DNA of 64,000 nt, taken from positions 7,038,501 through 7,102,500 of the forward strand of contig CM034131.1 of the NCBI GenBank assembly GCA_019914995.1. Reading direction: 5' to 3'. The notes beneath the pieces are model-generated. The model saw only the letters and a list, made by a program, of their open reading frames with translations, ran no database searches and was not told where the DNA came from. Positions 10,160-24,667 of this stretch are shown piece after piece. A program made the translations under genes and the position numbers. The DNA comes from Acanthochlamys bracteata (lineage: Eukaryota > Streptophyta > Magnoliopsida > Pandanales > Velloziaceae). Positions within the stretch are counted from its first letter, which is position 1. The number at the start of each line of letters is the position of its first letter.

Positions 10160-12112
10160 ATGTTTATTGAATTTAATGGAAGAATTAGAATGAGTGAGTT
10201 GGTGCGACGAAGGAAGGTGGCGGTGGCGAGGCTGGACGCTAGATGTAGGTTGGTCCTCCGTCGCTTCCTTCGTGTTTTATGGACTCGATTACTCACCGCC
10301 GGCAGCTCTTTCACCGGAGTAGACCACCATCGGCAGTACCGCAGTCTTGAAAGCTGCGGATGTTTCTGCTTCTCTTTCTCTACATCATCCTCTCGTGCTG
10401 TTGCTGTGATAGAGAATGATTGCGAAGATTATTGTGTTGATGACGTGGCATATCCGGTGACGGTGTCCGCCTGGAGTAACGGCACCGTCGGTGGTGATGA
10501 GGAGTTTGATGATGCTGATGTTGTGCCTCTTAAAGTCAGTCTTCTTGGTGATTGCCAAATTGGCAAAACTAGCTTCATGGTACCTTTAATTAATAATGTT
10601 GTCTTAAATTTAAAATTTTCTGTTCTTATTAATTATCTCTTGTTATTGATGATTATGCTGATGATGATGACACCGGTTTGTTCTTCTTAAATTTAAATGT
10701 TATGTAGCAGAGGTTTCAGATTTTGGGAATTTTTGTCTTGATGATCTTCTTGTTGTTTTGATGGTGGTGGATTGTTGAAGGTTAAGTATGTTGGGAAAGA
10801 TGAACAAGGAGGGCAGAGTGGATTGCAGCTGAGTGGATTGAACCTGATGGATAAGGTATTGATAGTTAGGGGAGCAAGAATTACATTCACTATCTGGGAT
10901 GTTGGAGGTACGCTTTGTTTTGTTTCCATAGAAGTTTTTCGTTACACTCTCAAGAAGATTTGATGATTTAATTTTTTGTGTTTACATGGTTTTATGAATT
11001 CGTTCATGTAGGAGATCATGGATCTCGCGATCATGTTCCCATAGCTTGTCGAGATTCTGTTGCAATTTTGATCATGTTCGATCTTACCAGCCGTTGCACT
11101 CTAACTAAGTGAGTGAATTCTTCCAAGTTCTCTTCTAGTTTAGCTCTGTAGCTTCTGTGATCTAAATCACCTATTTTACTATATTTAGTGAAAATTATCA
11201 TCTTTTGTTGCACAGCTCTATCAGTTGGTACAAGAGAGCTAGGAAATGGAATAAGGTACTACAATTATCTGTGTTACCTATTGCAGAAATTTTGGATTTG
11301 TATTTGCTTAGTAAAATAGCGCAGTTCCTTCATTGTTAAGCATTTTTTTCTCTCATTGCAGACAGCAATTCCCATTCTAATTGGGACTAAGTTCGATGAT
11401 TTTGCTCAACTTCCTATTGAGATGCAATGGACAATCGTAAATCAGGTATTTCCGCAACTTGCATAGAACTCTTTGTACAGCAACTTCAAGAAAAAAGAGA
11501 AGTAATAAGAGTATCTCACAAATACTATATCATAAAACCGTTTTGGTTATCCATGAAACCCAACTGATACCTAAGACTTCAATGGAGACACTTGAGCTTG
11601 ACCTCTAAAATAATATTGGCTCCATTTAGTTTAAGCCTCAGAAATCTGGTATGTAGTGTCAATCATGGTTGTTCTATAAATTCCTATCAGTCAATTACAC
11701 GAAGTTTGAAACTTAATAAAAAAACAATGACCATTAATTACTTGGTCCCTGTCAAGAACAATATTCCTAATGTGGGATGACTTGCGACAGTAGCAAGAAC
11801 CTATAAAGCTATGTTCCAATACATCTTGGCCCAAAGTAGAGAGAATAATATATACATCATTCAACATAAAAATCTCACTATTCTTGCTTTTGTTTTATTT
11901 AATTAATACCTCTGAGATGCTGACGGTGAATTCTTTTCGTCTGCCAGGCTAGAACATATGCAAAGGCAATGCATGCAAGCCTTTTCTTTTCTAGTGCGAG
12001 ACAACACATAAATGTGAACAAGATTTTCAAGTTTATTGCTGCCAGGCTCTTTAACCTGCCATGGACTGTGGAAAGAAATTTGACGATTGGAGAACCAATC
12101 ATAGATTTCTAG
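10160..12112 (+). CDS. SGP1: Septum-promoting GTP-binding protein 1 (Spg1/Tem1-type small GTPase)
   Basis: This is a Ras-like GTPase related to yeast Tem1 and fission yeast Spg1, which control septation; plant SGP1 is thought to act with MAP4K-type kinases. The six exons are 10160-10579, 10781-10907, 11012-11108, 11216-11255, 11362-11445 and 11948-12112. All junctions are GT-AG and in phase, giving 310 aa. Residues 1-120 are a variable basic/acidic N-terminal extension typical of plant members. The GTPase fold follows: P-loop GDCQIGKTS (130-138), switch II WDVGGD (179-184, Gly where Ras has Gln), NKxD-type TKFD (237-240) and SSAR (271-274). The C-terminus lacks a CaaX box, as in Spg1. An in-frame ATG at 10190 (MSELVRRRK, 300 aa) may be the true start. 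It converges on GPI2. Confidence 0.92.
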
Positions 12113-12811
12113 GGTTGTTGTTTTACTTCTTTGTGATTTTCTTTCCTGGATTTTTACAGGTAGTCTTTCCATTTGAATTCTGTAAATAATCTAAAGAATA
12201 TGGAAAGAAACAGAGAGGAGAAATTGGAATTTTGAGTCAGTTTCTGTTAGTCCTAACTTTGTGAGGTCACCATGACAGTGGCAGCTTATGGATGTGTATA
12301 TATGTACCTTTCATGATATGCGTAACAATCTAATCTTCATTCAGAATGCCAGCCAGATTTTGATACAAGTTTTAATAACAATAACTGTGCCACATAGATA
12401 CAATTGTATACCAAAATGCACTACATATTGCAATCACTGTGAACTTATGGAGCCTGTATGAATTCATAGTTCCATAATTCCCTTACACAGTTCAGTACCC
12501 TTGAATCACTATTTCTTTTTTCTTTTTGAAATTCAGACTGTAAGCAGCAATCAAAGGCTTCTATATATACAGAACTAAATTGAATTGACATGCTCAATGT
12601 TTAGCACTTCTAACAAACAGAAACGAAGCCATAGGTCCAATTAAAAATAATTTCATATCAGTCTAACTGGTATAACAAGAGCTACATCTGGGTAACTGAC
12701 ATTGAAGCAAAAGGACCTTTAAATATGAGAACATTAACAATTAACTCATACTTCAAACAAAGTGCTTCGATCGGGCATCTTTTTTCACAGCATGTATTAC
12801 ATAATGACAGT
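12113..12811. other. Convergent 3' intergenic region, SGP1 and GPI2
   Basis: About 700 bp between two converging stop codons. It should hold both 3' UTRs. No ORF or repeat is recognisable. Overlapping 3' transcripts are possible. Confidence 0.5.
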
Positions 12812-14736
12812 TTAATCAGTTATATCAAAACACAATTTAGCTTCATCCCAAGGACCGTTTATCTCAAACTTGTACTCTTGTATCCTTATAAGCCAATATG
12901 GGCAAACAACTGACACGAAAACTAGAAAACTGAAGAATACGACAAAAAGCACCCTGTGCAATACATAAACTATGCTCAATGTCAAGCTCATCAAAACGAA
13001 AGAGAAGACTATATGTAGCTTGAAAGAGTATTTCTTTATGCAGTATGTGATCAGTGGAGCAAAGAGGAAGACCTGTAGAGAGAAAAGTACTATAACAAAG
13101 ACATGAAACCTTGAAGGAAGGCGAGATGCAATGAGAACTGAAGCTACAATAGATGCATTCAAAGAGATGTTGCTTGCTAAACTTGGATTATTGTTAGCAC
13201 CAGGGGGCTTTATTGTATATCCAGAATAATCATGCAAAAAGAGATGCACAACGAGAAGTGATACTGTGAGAGCCCAGATAGAATCCGATGAGATGGACCT
13301 AGTAAGAGTATGATATATAGGGGCTAAAGCATACAAACCACTAATGAAAAGAGAAATATTCAGAATGTATTGGAATAGAAGCCTTAAACGTAATCTATTT
13401 GTTGTTAGCAAGAGAATGACAAAGCCTAAAACAAGAAGTCCTATGTCAAGTGAAAGCAGTGAACTTTCATCAATACGCGAAGCTAATGTAAGAGTCCATA
13501 CCATGATCACGAGAGCCACTATGCACAGGTACTGAGATATGGATATTGAGTCTAGCATGACTTTAAATAGATCCCTCTTCACGACATTAGCGTTCATAAC
13601 CATGTCTTCAAGAAATGACTCATCCGTATAGTTGTCTTCGTATCCAGGTTGTCTTCCTCCATATGCTACTTTCTTCCATTTTGTATGCGGTGCAATCTTT
13701 TCAGCAGCAATCTCCATATCAGCTACGAAAGATCCTTCTGGACAATCACTAACAGAAACTCAAAACCATGTGGTTGACATCTTTGCTAGCTAGTAGTTGC
13801 AATATCGTGTTTTTTAAAATAAAAAAAACAGTCATTCTGAGAAGTTGGTTCCTCTTTCAGTCTAAATAATGGCAAGTCAGCCTATTTCCTCCTTGCACAG
13901 CAACAAATGTGAATCTTAATCGAGCAGCTCTACAAGCAAAATAATAATAACAATATCACTGTTTGAAGAACTTACTGAGCCATAAAAAAAAAAAACCAAG
14001 AAAGGTGTAACTAGACCACATGAAGATAAGAACATGGAAAACATAGTAGCCAAATATTTGGATGAACTCAGCTCCTGACAAATTAACTAAAATTCCACTT
14101 GAAACCATCCAAAATAAGCTAGTATATATGAAGAGGAAATAGAATCTTTGTAATATGTAATGTCACGTAACTACCCATAAAATCCTAAATACATTGGATT
14201 TACTAGCAAATTTCTGATCAATAAAATCGACCAACCAGAGAATCACACACCAATCATGCTTCATTTCCGTTTATGATATGGTTTCAGCTGCATTTCACCA
14301 CTTCAATTGCAGGTGAAGCAGAACACGACAGTTAGGCACAATACCTAAACTATTTAAAATCTAGAACAGTCATTATACAGGAAATTTCATCGCCTAATCT
14401 TTTCAATATATTTTAACGAGAAAATTTAATGAAAACACCAGTCACAAATCTAAGCTTGCAATTGATCGTTGTTGTTACACAGGCACTTCTACTTTTCCCA
14501 AAATATCTTAATTCTCCGCACCCAAATTAAATCCAATCTCATCTATAACATTTCCTTTCTCTCTTCAAAAGTTGTAGAGAAGTACCTCATTTTCTATTCC
14601 GCGTCTACATCTGTCCGCAAAGGATTTCAAAGAAAAAAGCAACAACAACAACAACAACAATTCAGATCTGTCATGTGAAGAGGGGGAAGAAGGAAATCAA
14701 ATAAAATAGAGAGGGAAAGTCACCTGATCTGTACAT
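12812..14736 (-). CDS. GPI2: GPI-GlcNAc transferase subunit C (PIG-C/GPI2; SETH1 orthologue)
   Basis: This is a multi-pass ER membrane subunit of the complex that transfers GlcNAc to phosphatidylinositol, the first step of GPI-anchor synthesis. The main exon (12812-13737) carries the whole conserved protein: [36 protein letters not shown], several hydrophobic helices, [44 protein letters not shown], and the C-terminal [20 protein letters not shown]. Starting at ATG 13717 gives 301 aa. A short upstream exon (coding 14724-14736) with ATG, a GTGACT donor and a CAG acceptor at 13738-13740 would join in frame and add MYRSEGSFVAD, for 312 aa. I annotate this longer form but the choice is uncertain. 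The conserved domain is complete either way. The gene is divergent from the eL42 pseudogene. Confidence 0.92.
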
Positions 14737-14819
14737 TTTTCTTGAAGATGAACGTGATTTGCGAGAGATCGAAAGGACCGGAGAGATCGCCGATCGAAAA
14801 TTTGAAGAAGAAACGGCGA

Positions 14820-15001
14820 GAGATCGGATCTGCGAGAGGGAGGAAAGAGCAAAAAAAGAAAAGAAATGAAGTGGGGTTAGCTGATTTTATTCTAGGAAGT
14901 GAGTTCTACCATGTAAATGAGTTTTAATGTTAAAAGAACATGAGAAGTCATTTATTTGTAGAAGTAAGTTACGTGGGCAAAAGAACACACCCTAATCCCT
15001 T

Positions 15002-15030
<29 letters not shown>
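14820..15030. promoter_or_regulatory. Divergent promoter region between GPI2 and the eL42 pseudogene
   Basis: GPI2 (-) and the eL42 relic (+) start head to head, with only about 150-250 bp between their leader-like sequences. On the minus strand a pyrimidine-rich leader (TTCTTTTTTTGCTC, CTCTCGCAGATCCG) precedes GPI2. On the + strand ACCCTAATCCC near 14989-15000 resembles the telo-box class of motif common in plant ribosomal protein promoters. No TATA box is obvious. Confidence 0.5.
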
Positions 15031-16814
<1,784 letters not shown>

Positions 16815-17861
16815 TTGTTTGCTCTGACATTTACTACCAGTTGTTTTCTTTCAAGCAGGAATTCACTTTGTATCATGTTTTAGTAAGGTCTATTACAGTT
16901 TTAGAGAATTAAACATGTGCCAGCAGAAGAATGTGGTAGTCTGAGTATCTTATGATTCATTTTGGAGATACAGGTGCACGGTTTGTTTTCTGAAACGTTG
17001 GCATTAATTTCGAAATGTTTTTCGAGATCTTGCTTAAGGTAGGGAACGTCACTGCTAGGGGCTGATTTATGGCCGTTATCCCATGTGATGCCTTCCTGCA
17101 ATGAATTGGATATCGATATACTTACTAACTCTGATTCTTCATTTTCTACTTTCTGATGTGCACTGCAATGAATTGGATATCACCTTTTACTGGTGCTTTT
17201 TGGAAGGCCTTGCTTCTGTCACAGCTCTTCACAAATTCCGACATGCTGCAACCTCGTAAAAGGTGGCAGTCACACGTGTTAGTTACTAACCAGATTAAAA
17301 TTTAATGTGCTCTTGTAGATGATAAAACCAATACAAATGATTATAAAGCTTAATTCAACCCACCAGATTTAACAAATGTATGTACAATGGCGTGCACCTC
17401 CAAGTCTACCGAGCTAATTTTTTTCTTGTTAACACCAAAGATCTATTACCCCAACAACTTGACAGCTTCTGTAGTGTGCAATAATTTCAGACTTGCTCCT
17501 TTAGAAATCTTATAGAATTAATAGACAAGATTGAACTGGATGAAAACAAAAAGTGGTGAAATAACTAGAATCTGATTGGGTGTCAACAACAAGAATACAT
17601 GTCGGCGATTACTTCAAGCTACTTTCGAGAGGTGAACAGTTCCTCTCTATGCAAATACTGGCCACTCGTACTAACAAAGGCAAGTTTATTGAAGTTAAGA
17701 ATGTTTCTCAGATGGTTTATCTACAAGGCAATGAACAGATGAAGCGCCAATGGAGTAACACAAAATTTGGCTTTGAACCACTTCCCCCACACCGTTTACA
17801 CATGAATACATTAGAGGCATAAATACCATTATCTAATCCACCTTATGCTCCAGAAATCTCA
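16815..17861. other. Convergent intergenic region, eL42 relic and GPT
   Basis: Non-coding. It holds the former 3' end of the eL42 copy and the GPT 3' UTR. The short words GAATTGGATATC appear twice (about 17103 and 17168), with no larger repeat seen. The small ORFs here match nothing known. Confidence 0.4.
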
Positions 17862-20800
17862 CTACTTAGCCTGCAAAGAACGGTAGAAATGTCAAGACTC
17901 ACCATGTCGTCCCTCTGATTGTACCTAAAAAGCTAAATGTGTAATTCATGAAAAACCATAGAACCTCCACTAGAAACTCCAATTAAAAGAACACGACATT
18001 TGAAAAATCTATATAGTAATAGATCCAGAAATCTTCAAAACATCCTAACAAATAATACCAGAATGAATTTCATAGCTTACCTGAGAGTAGAGGAATGTAC
18101 CCAGGATAGCAATGGCAGCTCCAAGGGCATTGATTGGTTGAACCGGAGTGTGGAAGATAATGATCGAAGACACAATGACTGATATCCGCTTCATGGTGTT
18201 ACCAATGCTGAAAGTCAAAGGAGATATTTGATCGAGGGACATGTACGAGACCTGGTTGTATAAGTGATAGAAGACACTTTGAGCTGTGACCCACCTGTCC
18301 ATTCAAGAATTGCAACAACATAAACATACATCATTAGCTCACAGAAAATGAAACGTCCAAATAATTGAAAAGATCCAGGTTAGAAGGGTAAAATCAGCAA
18401 AAAAGGTCAGCGGAAATATCTTGTAGCTGTCACAGCTGGGAACAATTGAAAAGCTGAGCACATTATCATAGAGATTAAATTTTAAAAGCTGAATTGACAA
18501 GAAATCACCAAAAGCACGGCCATGCATATGGATTTTAACACAGCATTGTAGAGCATAAACATGTATGTGCTACACAAGTGTCTGAGGTAAATGATGAACC
18601 AAGAGCATGCTCCTGTTTTGTATTAAGAACACCATGTACAGGATAAGAGAAGACTGGAGTAATCAATCCTTACCAGAAAAAATTGGGACCAATATCTGCT
18701 ACAGCCTTCTGCCAACCAGCAGCCCACAACTGCGGACCCTCAACGGCGATGGCGAAAGGCGTGAGTATCAACAGCGATAGCATTGACAAGCAGGCATAAT
18801 AATTCATCCCACTGACAGATTTTCCTTTCATCCCCTTTTTGGAGAAGATATTACGGAAAACAAAAGCAAGGTTTGAAATCATTGCGCCCATAAAACCTAG
18901 TTGACAAACATAACATATCATTAAAAAAAAAATCTTACAACAAATGAACAAAATAACTAAGCAGCTCAAGCCAACAAAAATACGCTTATGAAACCATGTA
19001 TGCTAGGCAGCATGCACATACAAATATATGCTTATCAACCACGGACATATAGAGTGCAAAATTCTCCTCAAGAGAGGTGAACTTCATGTTAAGATTTATA
19101 ATTAACTCTGCAACAAAAAATTTAATATGTAGTTCAACATCACTAATTCTCAAAACTTCCCATCTTTTGAAGAAACAATTACTCATTTCTGATTAACTTC
19201 GTCCAGCATTAAGGAACTCCTCTTAACTTAAAACAAGGCTTTGTAATAGCATCCCTAACCCTAGTAAACACTACAAAAAATAGATAAAAGCTAGCACCTT
19301 CTAGACGCTTCCTTGTCCTTCAATGGAAATGCAGATTTAGGTCCACAAGCATAACGTTTAACATAGTTCAGCACAAGTGGTACAGAAAAACAACTCAAAA
19401 CCCATACATCCTCTATTTCATTGTCAGCAACATAGAAAAGTGTAATTTAGTAGAAACTAGTGGAAAGAAGACTTATTCAATTTAAACAATCCCGGGCGAA
19501 ATCACATCTAAATATCATAATACGGATAAAAAAAGGTACTGGCAAAAAAACAACAAAGAAAAGAGTTGGTTAAAAAGACACACGCGCATGCACGCGCGCA
19601 CACAGACAGAGACACACGCAACATTGGAAAGTGAACTGCAACAAGAAGATCAATGCCTCAGTAATACAAGAACTGAAACTCGGCATATTACGGATAACAT
19701 AAAAACATCATCGAAGATATAACAAAAACAAATTATAGGCTTTACTAGGTGAAAAAAAAGGTCAAACTCAGTTTAAACCTTCATCATGCTTCATAGCTGT
19801 GTGCATGTGCAAGATATCATGGTGCAGGTCGATATAAGCATTATAGATTTCTGGGATAAACAAGCAGTCAATTTCACATTCTATCTCCTACTTCAGTATC
19901 TAAAACGATTTATCAGGACGTACAGTGCAAGCTTATTTAGTTACTAGTTTTTCCACAGTTCTCAGAAAATTGTGTTCATATGAAAGAACAATTCTAGCCA
20001 TGGCAATGATTCATTTATTTAAGGGCTGTCAACAAGAGTGCGGAGATGTGTCAGATGGAGAAAATATCATATAAGCAGAGTGATTGACATTTCAAAATAA
20101 CTAATTTATTCTAGAAGTTGAAATTTAGTTTTATTTCATTAATAAATTCGATAATACTGATCTCATCCTACTTGCTTCTAGAATGAAGTGGCATGCTAAA
20201 TCTCACCGGTCATGTTGAAGTTGAGTTCTGTGACTGCCGCTAAAGCACAACCACCAATAATTGGAATGAGGGAGAGGTAAACTCCCGTAGGAAATGACTC
20301 GCCAAGAAGGAACCTCGATACCAGCACACTGAAAGCTGGTTCACCACTCTTGATAATGTGAGTGAAGGACACCGCAACTTTTGACATACTCACTGTGGCA
20401 GCAACATGACCAATTGTATGTGCCACCGCCACCTACAACAGGCAACAAAAGCTAATTAAGAGCACAGACCAAACAACTAACTGAAAATGTGAAAATTAAG
20501 GGGGAAGTAAGTATCTCTTGAGAACATGTTAAACAACCAAAATAGAAAATAATACACAATAAGCAACCAAGAGCCTCCAAGGACAAAATCTTAGAAGGCC
20601 CAAAAAAAGTTTTTTTCCCCCCTTTCAACTAGATGACAAGAAGGAAGCATAATCACCAATCATCCAAATAGCATATGATCGACAAAAGTTCTAGCAAAGC
20701 CTCCAAGAACAACCAACTTATCCTTCGAAGAACGAACAACCAGATACCAAATGTTTTACCTTCTACTTAATAAGAAGCAGAAGAAAAGAAATAAATAGCT

Positions 20801-21566
20801 AAAGGTGCCTAAAACCAATTCTTACAAACAAAAAATTATAAAAAATAACTGAATATAAAACAATCTGCAGAGTATTTGCAGGCGACAAACAAAAGATCTA
20901 TCCCCTTGAACTGAAGATATACAAAAGCAACCTCTCTCAGTTCTCAAGGAATACAGGAAAAAATAACGAAAAAAAATAAAAACATTAACATCAGCTGAGA
21001 ATTATAGGTATTGAAAATTAATCAATTCTTACGGGAGCAAGAGCTTTCCAGAAGTCGAAATCGGTCTTAGGCGCTTCAGCGATCCGGATCGCCCATGAGA
21101 CAAGCATGATTAACGATCCAGCGGCTAGCGAGAGAGTCGAAGTGAGCCATGGGTAAGGGAAAGCGTTCAAAACCTTTTTGTTATATATATTGAACACAAC
21201 GTTCAATGCCCACCATGTCGCAAAGTAAAGACCGATCTTAACTCTCTGCGCTACCGCTGCAGTTCTCTGCGCCGCTTCCGCATCTGTCAACGGCCTTCCG
21301 ATCCCTTCCGCATCTGCTTCGTATGCCTTCCTAACAACTCCATAGCTTCTGTTCTTATTGTTATTCAAATTCAAGAACAGCGGTTTGACTAATGGTGTTG
21401 TTTTTGTTGTTTCTGGTGCAGTGATCGATAGAGAGGGAGGACAGTTGATTGAAGCGAAAGTAGAGACAGAGAATGGACGGTGGCGGCAACGAAGGAGATC
21501 GTAGGAGGAGGAGGAGGAGGAGGAGAACATGGAAGCGGAGGAAGAGAGTTTAGTGGAGGAAATCAT
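17862..21566 (-). CDS. GPT: Plastid glucose-6-phosphate/phosphate translocator (GPT)
   Basis: This is an inner-envelope antiporter of the drug/metabolite transporter fold that exchanges cytosolic Glc6P for plastid phosphate, feeding starch synthesis and the oxidative pentose phosphate pathway. The five exons on the minus strand are 21033-21566, 20207-20432, 18674-18896, 18081-18294 and 17862-17870. All junctions are GT-AG and the phases agree, giving 401 aa. The first ~75 residues are Ser-rich and basic, as in a transit peptide. The carrier follows: RVKIGLYFATWWALNVVFNI, YNKKVLNAFPYPW, HTIGHVAATVSMSKVAVSFT, FTHIIKSGEPAFSVL, GFMGAMISNLAFVFRNIFSK, WWVTAQSVFYHLYNQVSYMS, and GNTMKRISVIVSS with the substrate-binding Lys-Arg. 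The last exon adds only Ala-Lys-stop. GPT is favoured over TPT/PPT/XPT by the SMSKVAVSFTHIIKSGEP and LYHLYNQ-type blocks. GPT1 and GPT2 cannot be told apart. Confidence 0.94.
19575..19621. repeat. Alternating purine-pyrimidine tract in GPT intron
   Basis: CACACGCGCATGCACGCGCG followed by CACA and GACA repeats. It is nearly pure alternating CA/CG, the composition that favours left-handed DNA, inside the 1.3-kb GPT intron between exons 2 and 3. Confidence 0.6.
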
Positions 21567-21706
21567 GATTCGGGCGAGAAATTAGAAATTCCGGCGACAA
21601 ATTGAGAAAAAGTTTTTTGGAGTAGAGAAAGTTTGTTGAGAACGAAAGACAAGAGAAGAGAGTCTTCTGAGCTACAGAGACGGTGGAGTTGCGCTGGAGT
21701 AAGGTT

Positions 21707-21717
21707 ACTATATATTA
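21707..21717 (-). promoter_or_regulatory. Likely TATA box of GPT
   Basis: The minus strand reads TTAATATATAGTAACC. It lies about 145 bp upstream of the GPT start codon, leaving a 5' leader of roughly 110 nt. Confidence 0.5.
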
Positions 21718-22537
21718 ATAAAACAATATTTAGCAACTAGATCTTATATTCAAGAAAAATCTACTAAGAAAAAGGTAGTACATTTTTTTTAGTTACCAAC
21801 TTAACTGAAAACAATAAAAAATTAGAAAATCAGTGAACACGTCACACCGAATAGCTGGTGCCGTTGATGTATATACTATCTCGAAATTACTATTTGTCTT
21901 TTCTTTCTACAGCTACTTTTCATGTAGATAAATTTTTGTGACAATCTATAATTTTTATTTAAAAATTATATGTATTCTGGCTTTTAGTTTATATTTATAT
22001 AAGTGAAATTGTTTATAATAAAGAGTTTTTTAGGAGTGCTTACATAAAAAGTTTTCAAATAAGTTATTCTAAACTTTTTCTAAACAAGTTTTATTTTTAA
22101 AAATATATATATATATGTAATGTTGAGGTATAATTTTATTTTTTTCAATTTAAAAAATCATTATAATAACATTTATTTAAAATAATAAATTAAAATAAAT
22201 AACAAATAAATAAAAAACTTTACGAATTCACTCCTTAATTTAGAGCTAAAACTAAAAATATAACGAACTTAAAATAACTTGATTGTACACAATTTGTTGC
22301 CATTTTAATTTAATACTCACGAGAGTTTTATTATTTTTAGTCCAAAAATTTCAATAAGTTAATTACTTGATCTAAAACTTTAAATCAACAAAATGTGTCG
22401 TGAGTTGTGACGAACATGATTACATTTTGGTATTTGAGACGTTTATATGGACCGAGTTTGAAATGGCAAGAAGTTATTGTCAACACAACACTAAAGAAGA
22501 ACATGAAGACTTTTGAGTTGAACTTCGAAAATATTAA

Positions 22538-22797
22538 AGGTGCATTTGACATCACATTTCAAAAATAATTTTTTAATTTTTTAATTTTATATTTTTTAAT
22601 ATATATTTTATAAATATTTAAAAAATTTATTTAAAAATTTAAATAGTATAAAAAAATTTTATGTAATAAAATTTTTTTATTATATATTTTATTATTTTTT
22701 TAAAAATAAAAAAATAAAATTTATTTTTCAAAAAAATTAAAAATATTTTTTATTTCAAAAAAATTCTATCTTATAAATAATTTTAAACGAACTCTGA
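22538..22797. repeat. MITE-like element, family A
   Basis: It begins GTGCATTTGACATCACATTTC and ends ATAAATAATTTTAAACGAACT, imperfect terminal inverted repeats. The interior is TTTTTAATATATATTTTATAAATATT-like, very AT-rich and non-coding, shared with the other family A copies. Confidence 0.6.
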
Positions 22798-23139
22798 TAG
22801 TGTTACGAATAAAAATATTATAAAAAATTATTTAAAATTTACCGAGGTTTGGAGAATGGATAATATTGCATACTATAAAAGATTCTGAAATGCGATTACT
22901 AGTAAAGCATACTTAGCTCAGCTGAATCAATAATAGTCATTCAAATATTAATAGTGTTACGAATATTTTCAATTCGAAATAATGTAAGGAAAGTTTTTTT
23001 TATGTGATTATAATCGTATAACTTACGTTATAAAAAATATCATATTTTGAAATGACTTCAGGCTTCATACACAAGCAAGCACACACACCCCTGCAATAGA
23101 AAATATATTCCAGAATTGTTCTTGTCTAAAACATATATA

Positions 23140-23392
23140 TTAATTGTGCGTTTGAGATTACATTTTCAAAAAAAAAAAACAAAATTTTATTTTATTTCAT
23201 ATTTTTTAATATATATTTTATAAATATATAAAAAAATTATTTAAAATTAAAAAATATAAAAAAATTTATATAATCATATATATTTTATTATTTTTAAAAT
23301 AAAATAAAATAAAACCTTCTTCTAAAAAAATAAAAATATTTTTTATTTAAAAATTTTATTTTATAAAGATTTCCAAAACGGCTCCTAAAAAA
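23140..23392. repeat. MITE-like element, family A
   Basis: It begins TTGTGCGTTTGAGATTACAT and ends AAGATTTCCAAAACGGCTCC. The interior is the same as the 22.5-kb copy, including TATAAATATATAAAAAAATT. Confidence 0.6.
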
Positions 23393-23659
23393 TTTTGAGA
23401 TGCAAGTGTTGTGATAACTTGTTTATCTATGTCACGTGACCGGCATTTGCATTCCTTCGTACCGGTTGTACCTTCACAAAATAAAGAATTTTATGTATTT
23501 TTGTACTTTTTCGTTTCCTTTTCTTTTGCTTCGTCCGCGTCATTGTCAATGTAGTATTTGTTTTGTTGATTCTGCATGTGAATTGAACACATGAAAATAT
23601 CTTAACACCGGAAGACAAAGAAAAGAATCATGTGATTTTTGTTTTTGTTGATGATTTAG

Positions 23660-23877
23660 TGAGCGTTTAGAATTAGTTTTTCTAAACGCTTCTTTTTAAT
23701 ATATATTTTATAAATATTTAAAAAATATATTAAAAATTTTTTTTAATATAAAAAATATATATAGTGAAATTTTTTATTATATACTTTGTTTAAAGTAAAA
23801 ATATTAGAATTTATTTTTCAAAAAATATTTTTTATTTAAAAAAAATTTTATTTCATAAATATTTTAAAACACCCCTT
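23660..23877. repeat. MITE-like element, family A
   Basis: It begins GTGAGCGTTTAGAATTAG and ends CATAAATATTTTAAAACACC. The interior matches other family A copies. Confidence 0.55.
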
Positions 23878-24667
23878 TATTCTTTAACTGATCATCTGCA
23901 TTTTCCGTAGAGTTTGTTAAAATTAACTTTTAGCTATTTAGATTTTTCCCTGATGCTGAAATAGTTGTTTCATTGCAACTTAAGCTACATTTTCTTTTCT
24001 TGCTGAGGGAGAAATTGGATGGTAAATCTAGCTATTACAAAATATTAGAATATTATCTTTCTAGTTATTTTGAAAGAAAATAAAATTACGGAGCACGATT
24101 GACTTGTATTCTATGAACCTGAATCGTTGTTTACAAAGAAGAAAGAAATAAATAAAAACAGTTTGTAATTGAGTTCTGAAAAATATTTTTATTTATTTAT
24201 TTATTTTTTAAATAAATTTTATTATAATTATTTATATAATAATAATTTTTATTATAGATACAGTAATAAACTAAAAATATTTTTATATCAAAAACATATT
24301 TTTTAAAAATAATTTCAAACACTTTCATAGTCTTAACGTTTGGGCTTAGATTTGAACTGTGTAACTCCCATGTAGACGCAAACGCACGCAACTGTAGGGG
24401 TTCAGAAATAGGATCTTTAATTAGGCCTAGTAAGCCCATTTAATAATATAGTATTTAGTATAGATAACGAAGTGCCATTTCCTAGTTTATTCCTTTTGTA
24501 ATGCAAATTTAAAAACAATATCCCAGCTGCGAGTCTGCGAGTGGTTCGTTCTTGGTTGCTCTTCTGTCAGATTGATCGAGAATCAGCAATTCAATTCAGC
24601 AACAAGGCAAGAAGTGTTCTCCAGAATCGATTATTTATCGATGTAGAGATTTGAGATAGTGGCACAG

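Larger units (their letters stand above)
21718..24667. other. AT-rich intergenic region with MITE-like elements
   Basis: No gene is visible. Several family A MITE-like blocks occupy much of it (listed separately). The stretch 24480-24660 has lower AT content and looks like a 5' leader for the decayed + strand gene that follows. Confidence 0.5.

Noticed and set aside
17580-17822. 80-codon open frame downstream of GPT
   Set aside because: No family resemblance and it overlaps the expected GPT 3' UTR on the other strand.
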